Below, piece by piece: positions 15,922 through 24,195 of a stretch of 24,308 bases of DNA; within the stretch, counting starts at the first letter, position 1, and every line of letters starts with the position of its first letter. The position numbers were made by a program, and so were the translations under genes. The stretch comes from an uncultured Acetatifactor sp. (lineage in GTDB: Bacteria > Bacillota > Clostridia > Lachnospirales > Lachnospiraceae). Location: NCBI GenBank assembly GCA_910587755.1, contig CAJUNZ010000041.1:1-24308 (forward strand), read 5' to 3'. The notes under the pieces were generated by a model. That model was not told the DNA's origin, did not search any database, and worked only from the letters and a program-made list of their open reading frames with translations.

Positions 15922-17598
15922 TCAGGCGTCCAAAGTAAACATCGAGATAAGTTCCTTCAATGTCTGGGCCTGGGCGGACAGCTCCTCGCTGGCAGCCGCG
16001 GACTGCTGTGAGGTGGCGGCATTTGTCTGCACCACGCTGGAAATCTGGTCAATAGCCATGGTAATCTGGGCCACGGAACCGGCCTGCTCCTCAGCGGCGC
16101 TGGCAATCTGTGTTACCACTTCCAGAACCTTTTCTGCGCTCTCCACCACTGCCTGAAGGGACTGGCCGGTAGCCTGGGACAGGCTGGCTCCTTCGTTTAC
16201 GGCCGAAATGGTATCCTCGATCAGAACCGCTGTATTCTTGGAAGCCTCCGCGGACTTACCGGCCAGGCTGCGCACCTCATCTGCCACAACGGCAAAGCCC
16301 ATGCCTGCCTCTCCCGCCCTGGCTGCCTCCACGGCGGCGTTCAGAGCCAGAATATTTGTCTGGAAGGCGATATCTTCAATGGACTTGATTACCTTGCCAA
16401 TCTCCTGAGACTTTGCTTCAATATTGGCCATGGCGTTCATAAGCCCATCCATATGCTGGGAGCATATTTGAATCTGCTCATGGGACTGCATATTTTCATT
16501 TTTGGCGGTCTTGGCATGGTCTGCGGTACTGTCCACCTGACGGCCCACATCATTGATGGTTGCCGCCAGCTCTTCAACGGATGCAGCCTGTTCTGTGGCA
16601 CCCTGGGCCAGAGCCTGTGCACCGTTGGATACCTGGTCGCTGCCTGCACCTACCTGATCAGAGACATGGACAATATTTCTCATGGTGCTGTTCAAGTCGT
16701 CCCGCAGTTTGCGCATAGCCAGCAAAATGGGACGCAGCTCCCCTTTGTAGTTGTCTTCCGACTTTGTGCGGACAGTGAGATTGCCGCCGGCCAACTCATG
16801 AAGCACATAACCTGTATCCCGGATAACAGCCTTCAGATTATGTATTATGGTGCGCATGGACTCGGACAGCCTGCCCATCTCATCCCTGGACTGATAAGGA
16901 ATTTCCACTTCAAAGTCGCCATCGCTCATCTTCCGGACAGCCCTTTCCAGCTGGTCAATTACGGAAGTGATGGATTTTGTAATATATGTGGACAGCAGGA
17001 TGCCTGCCAGTATGGAAGCAATACCAATAATAAGCAGCACAACTATCGTCTTCTTAGCTACGTCCATACTTTCGTCATGGGTAGAGGTTGCAAAACTGTT
17101 GGCCTGGTTGATAATCTCCTCCACCGAATCGGTAATGTCAACCAGCAAATCCACTATCTCTGCCTTATAGAGCTTATATGCAGCTGACACGTCATTGCTC
17201 AGACAAATGGTCGCATACTCCTCCAGCACCGCATCCATCTTGGCCATTTTGTTCTGAAGATCGGTAATCTCGCTCTTGTCGCCGCTGTAATTGGTCATCA
17301 GGAATTGGGTATACCCCTCCATAAGATCCAGCTTCTCCCGCGCCTTGTCCAACATTTCCTGTGACACCGCAGGATCCCCCTCCAGAGAGGCACGAAGCAT
17401 GTACTTTGCCGCAGCTTCACTCTCCCTGTCTGCCTGAAGCACTTCTTTTACATTGGCGAATGGCGTGCTGTAAAAATCATCCAGACTTTCGGCAACGCTA
17501 TTCAGGCCGACTGCTCCAAAAGCTATGCTGAATAGGAACAAAAGCAGAATTGCGCCGAAACCGATAAACAGCTTCATGGAAATTTTTAGATTTTTCAT
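15922..17598 (-). CDS. Methyl-accepting chemotaxis protein
   Basis: This 558-aa receptor has a transmembrane helix at about residues 11-31, a four-helix-bundle-like ligand region of about 150 residues, and a second helix at about 184-206. A HAMP domain (about 205-258) follows, with a probable second HAMP (about 262-312, LHELAGGNLTV). The signalling domain carries the conserved hairpin tip at about 412-446 (QTNILALNAAVEAARAGE, then GFAVVADEVRSLA), which contacts CheA and CheW. AAGGAG lies a few bases before the ATG. The gene stands alone with its own promoter and terminator, so it is a dispersed receptor and not part of a che operon. It implies a flagellated or otherwise chemotactic host. The ligand is unknown. 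Confidence 0.95.
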   Translation of the reverse strand: MKNLKISMKLFIGFGAILLLFLFSIAFGAVGLNSVAESLDDFYSTPFANVKEVLQADRESEAAAKYMLRASLEGDPAVSQEMLDKAREKLDLMEGYTQFLMTNYSGDKSEITDLQNKMAKMDAVLEEYATICLSNDVSAAYKLYKAEIVDLLVDITDSVEEIINQANSFATSTHDESMDVAKKTIVVLLIIGIASILAGILLSTYITKSITSVIDQLERAVRKMSDGDFEVEIPYQSRDEMGRLSESMRTIIHNLKAVIRDTGYVLHELAGGNLTVRTKSEDNYKGELRPILLAMRKLRDDLNSTMRNIVHVSDQVGAGSDQVSNGAQALAQGATEQAASVEELAATINDVGRQVDSTADHAKTAKNENMQSHEQIQICSQHMDGLMNAMANIEAKSQEIGKVIKSIEDIAFQTNILALNAAVEAARAGEAGMGFAVVADEVRSLAGKSAEASKNTAVLIEDTISAVNEGASLSQATGQSLQAVVESAEKVLEVVTQIASAAEEQAGSVAQITMAIDQISSVVQTNAATSQQSAAASEELSAQAQTLKELISMFTLDA

Positions 17599-17803
17599 GT
17601 GAATCTCCTTCTCATATTTTCATTTGATAATGTTATAAAACTGTCAAATTTACCTTCGCATTACGTTCGGCCCATCGTACATGACAAAAGGAAAATCGAC
17701 AAGTTTAAAGAGACAACAGTGACGCAGACATACACAGATGAAAATAATGACAGCCTTAAGCAGACTCCCCACTTTTCCGTATAAGTTCTACCCCCCCATG
17801 CTC

Positions 17804-17833
17804 ATTATAACCCTCTGAAAAAAATGCAGTCAA
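17804..17833 (-). promoter_or_regulatory. Promoter of the chemotaxis receptor gene
   Basis: On the minus strand TTGACT (17828-17833) and TATAAT (17804-17809) are separated by 18 bp. Transcription would start near 17797, leaving about 200 nt of untranslated leader before the ATG at 17598. I found no known riboswitch class in this leader and no clear flagellar-sigma (TAAA/GCCGATAA) promoter. Confidence 0.55.
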
Positions 17834-18088
17834 TAGATATGGATAAAATAATTCAGGTATTTTACTTCATTTTGTATTACGCTGCTTCCAAAATAAGTAT
17901 CCTGCCTCTCCACTCTTCCGCCATCTTTTCCTGTCGTATCCCATTATACCACAAAGTGCTGAAAAGGAACAAGCTAAAAATTAATATTCATTCCTAAAAT
18001 TTATACAGGATATACAAAGAATTTTGTACTTTTTTACAATTTTCGTATGTTTTACATTTGAAAACCCGTTCTTTCTCAGGAATACCTT

Positions 18089-18331
18089 TTATGCTACTAT
18101 CGCCCTTTTCAAAAAATATTGAGTATCCACCTGTTTTCCTGTTCTCTGTTTGGAGAGTATGCATTTCCATTCATCATAAGTTATTCTACATTTATACATA
18201 GGTTTGTTCCTCCACAACTCCCTTGGAAAAATCTCCCTGATATTGCTTGGAGCATTTTGGCTTTTGCCTGCTTCCTGACATGCTTTAAAAACATATCTCC
18301 CGACATGCTGCTTTGAGTACCATGTCTTTCC
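18089..18331 (-). pseudogene. Coding-like fragment without a proper start (or a 36-aa small protein)
   Basis: On the minus strand a frame of 80 codons is open between a TAA at 18332-18334 and the TAA at 18089-18091. Its translation looks protein-like, with Trp, Tyr, Cys and charged residues (WYSKQHVGRYVF, later TYDEWKCILSKQR), but the only ATG is at 18199. That ATG has GGAGG nine bases upstream and would give a 36-residue peptide beginning MYKCRITYDEW. I recognise no family. It is either the 3' remnant of a decayed gene or a small gene using the ATG at 18199. An overlapping frame of 78 codons from a TTG at 18417 seems less likely. Confidence 0.3.
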
Positions 18332-18417
18332 TTATTTAATGGTATACTCTCTTTCCACAATTGTCGCTTTAAAATCGGATATGCTATGCTGTCCGCAATT
18401 CTTGCTCTTATATGCAA

Positions 18418-18864
18418 TCAGCTTTTCATAGGCAGCGGACAGATTGGTATATAATAATCCATCTGTTCGTATCCCATTATTTTTTTCACAAGTGGTGATG
18501 TAATTATATTTCCTAATTCGGAACGGGATGTGTCGCGCTCAAATCCGTTTTCACTTAGAAACCTATCTATCTCTGTGTTCATAAGTTCCTTATCTGTTTT
18601 CTGGTCTATGTCGGTTGATACAGCATAAAGACCTCCTTGGAAGTCTATTATTTCAAATTCTTTTGGGACATTCATTCCATCTTCATACATATACAGCCAA
18701 ACAAAGCCCTCGCCTGCCCAATATAAAAAATCTTTTGGAAACAGGCTGCGTTTTTGCGAAGATAACCATTCATCAAAGATATTAAAAATTCCCTCGCCGA
18801 ACATACCCGTTCCAGACGAAACCATTTTACAGGCTGGCATTTCATAGATTCTTACACTTTGCAT
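18418..18864 (-). CDS. Stand-alone GyrI-like / AraC-type effector-binding domain protein
   Basis: This 148-aa protein resembles the C-terminal effector-binding (GyrI-like) domain of AraC-family regulators. Features are MVSSGTGMFG near residue 14, FDEWLSSQ near 30, an aromatic FLYWAGEGFVWLYMYEDG stretch, then IIDFQGGLYAVSTDID and a closing GYEQMDYYIPI strand. These domains usually bind small ligands. No helix-turn-helix domain is present. The gene has its own near-perfect AGGAGG (18872-18877) seven bases before the ATG and a TATAAT-like -10 at 18894-18899, so it is a stand-alone protein and not an obvious truncation. It is divergent from the response-regulator operon. A role in ligand sequestration or sensing is possible but unproven. 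Confidence 0.8.
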   Translation of the reverse strand: MQSVRIYEMPACKMVSSGTGMFGEGIFNIFDEWLSSQKRSLFPKDFLYWAGEGFVWLYMYEDGMNVPKEFEIIDFQGGLYAVSTDIDQKTDKELMNTEIDRFLSENGFERDTSRSELGNIITSPLVKKIMGYEQMDYYIPICPLPMKS

Positions 18865-18983
18865 TGTTATCCCTCCTATTTTTCGTTGATTCTATTATAT
18901 TACAATGTCTTTCAAAATAAAATAAGCTTTCGCAATAATTCTTCATATGCGCATACATTTCAAAAATGTTCACCTCTGCAGCC

Positions 18984-19012
18984 TTGTATGTTTTGAGAAA
19001 GCGAAATATAAT
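18984..19012 (+). promoter_or_regulatory. Promoter of the response-regulator/ABC operon
   Basis: TATAAT (19007-19012) is a perfect -10 box, 17 bp after a weak -35 box TTGTAT (18984-18989). It is followed by a good ribosome binding site (GGAGGTG) that serves the 12-codon HTH relic, and then by the response regulator. A weak -35 often goes with activator dependence, which would fit autoregulation, but this is inference. Confidence 0.55.
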
Positions 19013-19034
19013 ATGGTTGTATTGGAGGTGCAAG

Positions 19035-19100
19035 ATGGACCATATGACTCTGAAACAGGCAAGTGTCAGATAGGGCGTGGGAAAAATGGGCAGGGTATAG
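19035..19100 (+). pseudogene. Truncated relic of a small HTH (excisionase-like) gene, or a leader peptide
   Basis: An ATG at 19035 with GGAGGTG four bases upstream encodes MDHMTLKQASVR and then TAG at 19071-19073. MTLKQAS followed by ER-W-G-V is the usual opening of a common clostridial small helix-turn-helix (excisionase-like) protein family, as I recall it. Here the codon where Trp is expected is TAG instead of TGG, and the following GVGK residues still fit that pattern before another TAG at 19098-19100. The simplest reading is a gene inactivated by nonsense mutation and then deletion. The intact start and ribosome binding site mean a 12-residue peptide may still be made ahead of the response regulator. 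Confidence 0.45.
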
Positions 19101-19129
19101 TTAATGTCAAGAACAAGGAGAAGTTAATT

Positions 19130-19792
19130 ATGAAAAGAATGCTGATTGTTGAGGACGATGATGCTATCCGCACAGGTTTGTGCCAATCTCTTTCTTCGGA
19201 TACGCTGGATACGATTGGCGCGGAAAATCTCATGTCTGCCAGGCAGCGCTTGGATGCAGAAAGGTATGATCTGCTGCTGCTCGACTGCAATCTGCCGGAC
19301 GGGAACGGTATCGATTTCTGTAGGGAACTCATGAAAAGAATACCGATACCCGTGATTTTTCTTACAGTGCGTGATTCAGAGATTGACGAGGTGGCGGCGT
19401 TTCGTGCCGGAGCCTGCGATTATGTGAAAAAGCCCTTTTCTTTGATGGTACTTAGGGAGCGTATCGCCGCTTTGCTGGAACGCGCGGAAAAGCGAAGCGA
19501 TCTGTATGTTGACCGGCGGTATCGGTTCGATTTCGCATCGCTGGATTTCTTTGTAGACGGTACAAGGGTGTGTCTCGGCTCTACGGAATGTAAGCTGCTC
19601 GTGGTTCTTGTGAAAAACTCGGGCAAAGTGCTCTCTCGCGCGGCACTGACAGATGCCCTTTGGGAGGGCGGAGCGGAACTGAATGAAAACGCGTTGTCCA
19701 TTGCAGTCAGCCGTCTGCGCGGGCGGTTGGGCGTAAAAAGCATAAGTACAATTTACGGGCTCGGATATATGTGGGTAGGTGACAGAGAATGA
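19130..19792 (+). CDS. OmpR-family response regulator
   Basis: I start this 220-aa protein at the ATG at 19130 because AAGGAG (19115-19120) lies nine bases upstream; the open frame reaches further upstream without another good site. The receiver domain has the acidic pair EDD at 8-10, the phosphoacceptor Asp52 (LLLLDCNLPDG), Thr79 and Lys101 before Pro. A winged-helix Trans_reg_C domain fills about residues 125-220 and ends with the typical TIYGLGYMW wing. Its stop overlaps the histidine kinase start by four bases (ATGA), so the two are translationally coupled. It probably controls the ABC transporter genes downstream, as in BceR-type systems. Confidence 0.94.
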   Translation: MKRMLIVEDDDAIRTGLCQSLSSDTLDTIGAENLMSARQRLDAERYDLLLLDCNLPDGNGIDFCRELMKRIPIPVIFLTVRDSEIDEVAAFRAGACDYVKKPFSLMVLRERIAALLERAEKRSDLYVDRRYRFDFASLDFFVDGTRVCLGSTECKLLVVLVKNSGKVLSRAALTDALWEGGAELNENALSIAVSRLRGRLGVKSISTIYGLGYMWVGDRE

Positions 19793-20760
19793 CTTTCGTT
19801 TTTGCCGGGATATGGCTCTTTCTAACAGCGGCATTCTGCCTTGTGAACTGTCTTTATATAGGCAGCATTTGGACGACTGTTTTCTATGCGGTATTTACAG
19901 GCATCCTCGCCGTATGCTTTGCGCTGCATGAGAAAATGCGCAGACAAAGACTGCTGAACGATGTGCAGAGGGCACTTGAGGACGGCGATCAATTTGCAGT
20001 TGATGAGAGCGAAATCGCACCGATTGCCCGGCAGCTTAGACTTAAGCGGCGCGAGGAGGAAACGCGGGACAAACGTATCACAGAGAGCTATCGCAATCTT
20101 GCCGCACTGGTTTCAGATATCGCACACCAATGTAAGACACCGTTGACAGCTGCTGCGATGTATGCCGAAATGCTGCCGCCGTCTGCAGAAGCTGAGGCCA
20201 TAGGCAAACAGACCGGAAAACTGCAGTTTCTTCTCGACGCATTAGTGAAGCTCTCTCGGTGTGAGGGAGGACTGATTGAGGAGAATGTACATCCTGTTAT
20301 GGAATCGGTAGAGGCGTTAACGGCACAGGCGCTGTCAGCCATCATACCCGCAGCGGAGAAGAAAAGCATTGTGTTTTCCGTGGAAATCCCCGAGAAGATG
20401 ACTGCCTTATTTGATTTGCGCTGGACTGCTGAAGCAGTGGGAACCATTCTCGACAACGGCGTAAAATACTCGCCGGAAAACTCGAAAATCACGGTTGCGG
20501 CGCATCGGTATGAGACATATGTCCGGCTGGATATACTTGACGAAGGTCCCGGCATCCCGGAGGAAGAATTATCGGAAATCTGGAAACGCTTTTACCGTGG
20601 AAAGACAAATCGGAATCCCTCCGGCGTCGGAATCGGTCTCACACTCTGCCGGATGATCGTTTGGGCGCAGGGAGGATGGGTACTCTGCCAGAACCGCGAA
20701 GATACAGGGTGCAGGTTCAGCATTTTCCTGCCTGCAGAACAAGGAAGATTCTCCAAATGA
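19789..20760 (+). CDS. Sensor histidine kinase with two short N-terminal helices (BceS/intramembrane-type)
   Basis: This 323-aa kinase has two transmembrane helices (about 4-24 and 29-47) joined by only a few residues, so it lacks an extracellular sensor domain. That is typical of intramembrane-sensing kinases of Bce systems, which are informed by the ABC transporter. The HisKA motif is DIAHQCKTPLT with His113. The ATPase domain has the N-box Asn223 (ILDNGVKYSP), DEGPGIP at 251-257 and GVGIGLT at 279-285. All catalytic motifs are present. It overlaps the response regulator by four bases and is followed, after a 193-bp gap, by the ABC ATPase. Confidence 0.92.
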   Translation: MTFVFAGIWLFLTAAFCLVNCLYIGSIWTTVFYAVFTGILAVCFALHEKMRRQRLLNDVQRALEDGDQFAVDESEIAPIARQLRLKRREEETRDKRITESYRNLAALVSDIAHQCKTPLTAAAMYAEMLPPSAEAEAIGKQTGKLQFLLDALVKLSRCEGGLIEENVHPVMESVEALTAQALSAIIPAAEKKSIVFSVEIPEKMTALFDLRWTAEAVGTILDNGVKYSPENSKITVAAHRYETYVRLDILDEGPGIPEEELSEIWKRFYRGKTNRNPSGVGIGLTLCRMIVWAQGGWVLCQNREDTGCRFSIFLPAEQGRFSK

Positions 20761-20777
20761 CCTGCACAAGTCTGTTG

Positions 20778-20820
20778 CAGAATGAAAGACGCCGCGTACC
20801 AGGGACAGAGTTACCCTGTC
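20778..20820 (-). repeat. Inverted copy of the ABC ATPase gene 5' segment (left arm)
   Basis: The reverse complement of these 43 bases matches 21020-21062 without gaps at 37 of 43 positions, including 18 consecutive identical bases (20803-20820). On the minus strand this arm encodes DRVTLSLVRGVFHS in the same frame as the ATPase segment DRVTLSVERGAFVS. The homology stops sharply on both sides. Confidence 0.8.
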
Positions 20821-20953
20821 TGAACAAATCGCGCAGAAGAACATTTCAAACTTGAAAGATTTCGTTACGGCTCAGAAAGATTCGTTTGATATCATATACG
20901 CACGAGTACAGCAAACATAAAAAGTCTTAAAACAAATTGAAGGAGTACAAAGC

Positions 20954-21637
20954 ATGCTCATACAGACGAATCAACTGACGAAAGTGTATAAAAATGGTGA
21001 AAATGCGCTGTGCGCACTGGACAGGGTAACTCTGTCCGTGGAGCGCGGCGCCTTTGTTTCTGTGATTGGTTCCAGCGGCAGCGGCAAAAGTACGTTGCTG
21101 CATCTGTTGGGTGGAATTGACCGGCCAACCAAAGGAACCGTGACAATCGACGGCACAGACCTCTATTCACTTGCACCCGACCCGCTCACAGTTTTTCGAC
21201 GGCGGTATATCGGATTTGTATTTCAGAGCTATAACCTGATTCCCGGGCTGAACATCTGGGAAAATATCACGCTTCCTTTGGGACTTGACAAGCTGAAGGC
21301 CGACCGGGAGGAAACAGCCCATCTTCTTTCGACTCTGGGCATTTACGAAAAGCGCTATTCCATGCCCTCGCAGCTCTCCGGCGGGCAGCAGCAGCGCGTC
21401 GCAATCGCGCGGGCACTGGCCACAAAGCCGCATATCGTTCTTGCGGACGAGCCAACCGGGAATCTTGACAGCAGGACAAGCTTAGAAGTCATGCTCCTTT
21501 TGGAGAAGCTGAACCGCGAATTCTCTCAAACCATCATCATGATTACCCACAATGAGGAGCTGGCTCAAATGACTTCGCGGAGAATCCGTATTGAGGATGG
21601 CCGCATTGTGTCCGACAGCAGGGAGGGCAGACCATGA
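20954..21637 (+). CDS. ABC transporter ATP-binding protein (BceA/LolD/MacB-like)
   Basis: This 227-aa ATPase has Walker A GSSGSGKST (39-47), the Q-loop at Gln91, the signature LSGGQ (141-145) and Walker B IVLADEPTGNLD (from 161). The last motif, with its TGNLD, is typical of the MacB/LolD/BceA group that drives FtsX-type permeases. AAGGAG lies eight bases before the ATG. The stop overlaps the start of the permease by four bases. In Bce-like systems such an ATPase powers removal of peptide antibiotics from their lipid targets and also signals flux to the kinase. Residues 23-36 are encoded by the right arm of an inverted repeat shared with the upstream gap. Confidence 0.95.
   Translation: MLIQTNQLTKVYKNGENALCALDRVTLSVERGAFVSVIGSSGSGKSTLLHLLGGIDRPTKGTVTIDGTDLYSLAPDPLTVFRRRYIGFVFQSYNLIPGLNIWENITLPLGLDKLKADREETAHLLSTLGIYEKRYSMPSQLSGGQQQRVAIARALATKPHIVLADEPTGNLDSRTSLEVMLLLEKLNREFSQTIIMITHNEELAQMTSRRIRIEDGRIVSDSREGRP
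21020..21062 (+). repeat. Right arm of the inverted repeat, inside the ABC ATPase gene
   Basis: This arm matches the reverse complement of 20778-20820 at 37 of 43 positions and lies 199 bp from it. The core GACAGGGTAACTCTGTC is itself an imperfect palindrome, so it reads DRVTLS on either strand. The right arm is within normal ATPase coding sequence, so it is the likely parent of the left arm. Confidence 0.8.
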
Positions 21638-24195
21638 TTTTCAGACTGGCATGCTTACAGATACAATCTCACCGGCTTCGCATGATATTTGCCGCGGTGG
21701 CAGCGGTGCTCACCTCGATTCTGTATATGACTGTGTTCAGCATTTCCTACTGCATTCTGGATTCCACGCAGCTTTCAAGAATGTTGGCGGCCGGATCGGA
21801 TTTTCACGCATCTGTTTCGGACACAGGCTATTCAATCTCCGCAGAAACGCTATGCCGTGAAATCCAAAACGCACCTGAGGTTTCGGAAGCATTTCTCTTA
21901 GGTATGCACAGCGCGGTTTCCGCAGATACAGTGTATACAGGCAGCGGGCATCAGGGAATGGATATTGCTTTTACAGACAGTGAGAAAAGCCTTTCGCACT
22001 TGTTCATGACGCCTACCAAGGGTCAATTCCCCCAATCCCTGGATGAAATCATGTTGTATGAGGATGCATTTTCAGCTATTTCTGTGGGAGATTGTGTTCA
22101 GTTCAAATATAACTGCTCAAATGGCAAAACAGTGGAAAAAGTCTATACGGTATCCGGTCTTTACAACTGTGACGCGGACAGGCCGGTCTTGGCGGTCACG
22201 CTGTACGATAAAAACAGCCTTCAGGAGATTGACATTGCCGCCCAGGTGATGATTCGTTTTCACAGCAGTTTCGGAATTGACAGACGGCTTGAAGCGGTGA
22301 CGGAGCGTCTCGAAGAGTGGAAACTTCCGGGCGTGGCTGTGGACTCCCAGATCAACTACGCGTATGCTGCCGCTGATCTCGGTGAGTTCTTCCAGCCAGA
22401 CAATGTTCTATTGATTCTTTTTGTTGTTGCGGTAGTTTTCTTTGCTGCGTTTTTGGTGATTTATAATATTTTCTCTATTTCACTGGCGCAGGATATGCGC
22501 ACATTCGGGCTGTTGCGGGTAATCGGCACAACATACCGGCAGCTGAAGCGGCTGACCTATGTACAGATTATTCTCATTGGGTGTGCGGCACTTCCGACAG
22601 GTCTTTTTCTGGGATATTTTATCGGTTTCAGGCTGCTTTCTCCTGTTTTTATGAGCCTGAGCGGAAAAATTCTGCCCTATCGGTTCAGCCCGTGGATTGT
22701 ATTGATAAGCGCCGGGTTGACATCGTTTACTCTGTTCTTCTCGGCACTGCGTCCGCTGAAACGAATCAAAAAGATGACGCCGATTCAGGCAGTGTCCGCA
22801 GAGCCAGGGGAAGATTGTAATACAAAGGACAGGCGCCGGGAAACAGCTGCCTCTCCGCGCAGTCTGGCGCTGGCAGGTATCCGCAGAAGCCGCGGGCGGA
22901 TGCTGATCACGTCTCTCTCCGCGATGGTATCCGTACTGCTCTTTGTGATTGTCGGAGGTCTTGTGGACGGTTTTATCGGGAGCACATTAAACAAGCTCGG
23001 AAAATTTGACATTGACCTCTCGCTGGAATGTCAAATGGAAAACCCTGGCGTCATAAGTTCTGTTCCGCCATCGTTTGAAAGTCCTTCTTTTCGCGCCGCC
23101 ATAGAGCCTGACGTCATTGAGCGTTTTGCATTATCTGACGCTGTGGAAGAAATGTATCTTCTGCGTTTTGAACGCATCCATGCAAAAATAACGCCATCGC
23201 TGGAAGAAAAGATACGGGCGTATCTGGCACAGCAGAAAAATGAAATTGTGGATAAGACGTATCAGGACATCCTTGACAGCGGCCTGATAAACGCAGTTGT
23301 TCTTGGGATTCCCGACGAGCTTTGTCAGTATCTTGTTGTATCCGGGGAAGATGGGAAATCCATTTTCTATAATGGAGAGGAACTGTATGACAGCCGTCAT
23401 GTTTTGTACATTTCTACAGCCGATTATGGGCAGACTTTTGATTCCACATGTTTTTACACCGGCGACATGCTGTCCTCGGACACTTTGGAAATGAAATATG
23501 AAGTGATTGGAGCAAAACTGCCATATGGTATCCATACAGCGCTGGGCGAAATATGTTCGTGTGAGTATATCGGTGCAGAGGAAGCGCTGTTTCTGCTTCC
23601 TATGAGTGTCTTTGAAAAAGAGTTTCATGGCGCACCGGTATTTACCGTTCTCGCCAGCGCAAAGGAGGGAATGGAAGAAACACTTCGGGAAGAAGTGCAG
23701 AAATATACGAATGGAAGAGGTATAGACTTTAACGGCACATCATACCTATACCGTGCATCTGGAAAGTTAAACAAGCTTGCTGACTTGCGAGTACGGTTGG
23801 CAGCGCTTCGCCTTACCGGGTACAGCCTTTGCGGAATCATATTTCTGATTGGTCTTTTGAACATGGTAAACAGCGCGCTGACTTCAATGGTGCTGCGGCG
23901 GCGGGAATTCGCTATGCTGGAAACAGTCGGCATGACCCGCGCCCAGCTCCGCAGGATGCTGTTGTACGAGAACAGCATAGGCGGTGTGTTCGGGCTTGTC
24001 TCTTTCGCTGTCGGTTCCGTTTTGTCCAATGCAATGCTGACACAGACATTCGGAGTGGATATTGCTCTGATTTCGCTTCCGGCGACAGGGATCTTACTTT
24101 TTCTGTTCGCTGCCGGCGGCGTAACTGCGGAGCTTTCCTATCGGATGTTGACCAAAACATCGCTGACCGAGCGGATAAGACTTGGAAGGCTGTAA
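21634..24195 (+). CDS. FtsX-type ABC transporter permease, two FtsX modules
   Basis: This 853-aa membrane protein starts at an ATG that overlaps the ATPase stop, with GGGAGGG six bases upstream. It shows eight likely transmembrane helices: one near residues 15-40, three around 255-380, one near 425-450, and three around 725-845. Two extracytoplasmic domains of roughly 200 and 270 residues lie between them. Each three-helix block is an FtsX domain; the second contains the MVLRRREFAMLETVGMTRAQL segment (around 750) typical of the family. Size and layout fit permeases of antimicrobial-peptide resistance or lipoprotein/lipid-handling MacB-type transporters. With the adjoining two-component system it forms a Bce-like module. 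The substrate is unknown. Confidence 0.93.
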   Translation: MIFRLACLQIQSHRLRMIFAAVAAVLTSILYMTVFSISYCILDSTQLSRMLAAGSDFHASVSDTGYSISAETLCREIQNAPEVSEAFLLGMHSAVSADTVYTGSGHQGMDIAFTDSEKSLSHLFMTPTKGQFPQSLDEIMLYEDAFSAISVGDCVQFKYNCSNGKTVEKVYTVSGLYNCDADRPVLAVTLYDKNSLQEIDIAAQVMIRFHSSFGIDRRLEAVTERLEEWKLPGVAVDSQINYAYAAADLGEFFQPDNVLLILFVVAVVFFAAFLVIYNIFSISLAQDMRTFGLLRVIGTTYRQLKRLTYVQIILIGCAALPTGLFLGYFIGFRLLSPVFMSLSGKILPYRFSPWIVLISAGLTSFTLFFSALRPLKRIKKMTPIQAVSAEPGEDCNTKDRRRETAASPRSLALAGIRRSRGRMLITSLSAMVSVLLFVIVGGLVDGFIGSTLNKLGKFDIDLSLECQMENPGVISSVPPSFESPSFRAAIEPDVIERFALSDAVEEMYLLRFERIHAKITPSLEEKIRAYLAQQKNEIVDKTYQDILDSGLINAVVLGIPDELCQYLVVSGEDGKSIFYNGEELYDSRHVLYISTADYGQTFDSTCFYTGDMLSSDTLEMKYEVIGAKLPYGIHTALGEICSCEYIGAEEALFLLPMSVFEKEFHGAPVFTVLASAKEGMEETLREEVQKYTNGRGIDFNGTSYLYRASGKLNKLADLRVRLAALRLTGYSLCGIIFLIGLLNMVNSALTSMVLRRREFAMLETVGMTRAQLRRMLLYENSIGGVFGLVSFAVGSVLSNAMLTQTFGVDIALISLPATGILLFLFAAGGVTAELSYRMLTKTSLTERIRLGRL

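Larger units (their letters stand above)
17599..18417. other. Long AT-rich intergenic region
   Basis: These 819 bp between the chemotaxis receptor start and the GyrI-like gene hold no complete gene that I can support. The right-hand 200 bp next to the receptor is its leader, with a C7 run at 17791-17797. The section from about 17850 to 18090 is AT-rich without a convincing frame. The section from 18089 to 18331 has a coding-like minus-strand frame described separately. Confidence 0.6.

Noticed and set aside
18181..18417. A 78-codon minus-strand frame starting at a TTG next to the GyrI-like gene stop
   Set aside because: It has a poor start with no ribosome binding site, and an overlapping frame looks more protein-like. 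I do not support it as a gene.
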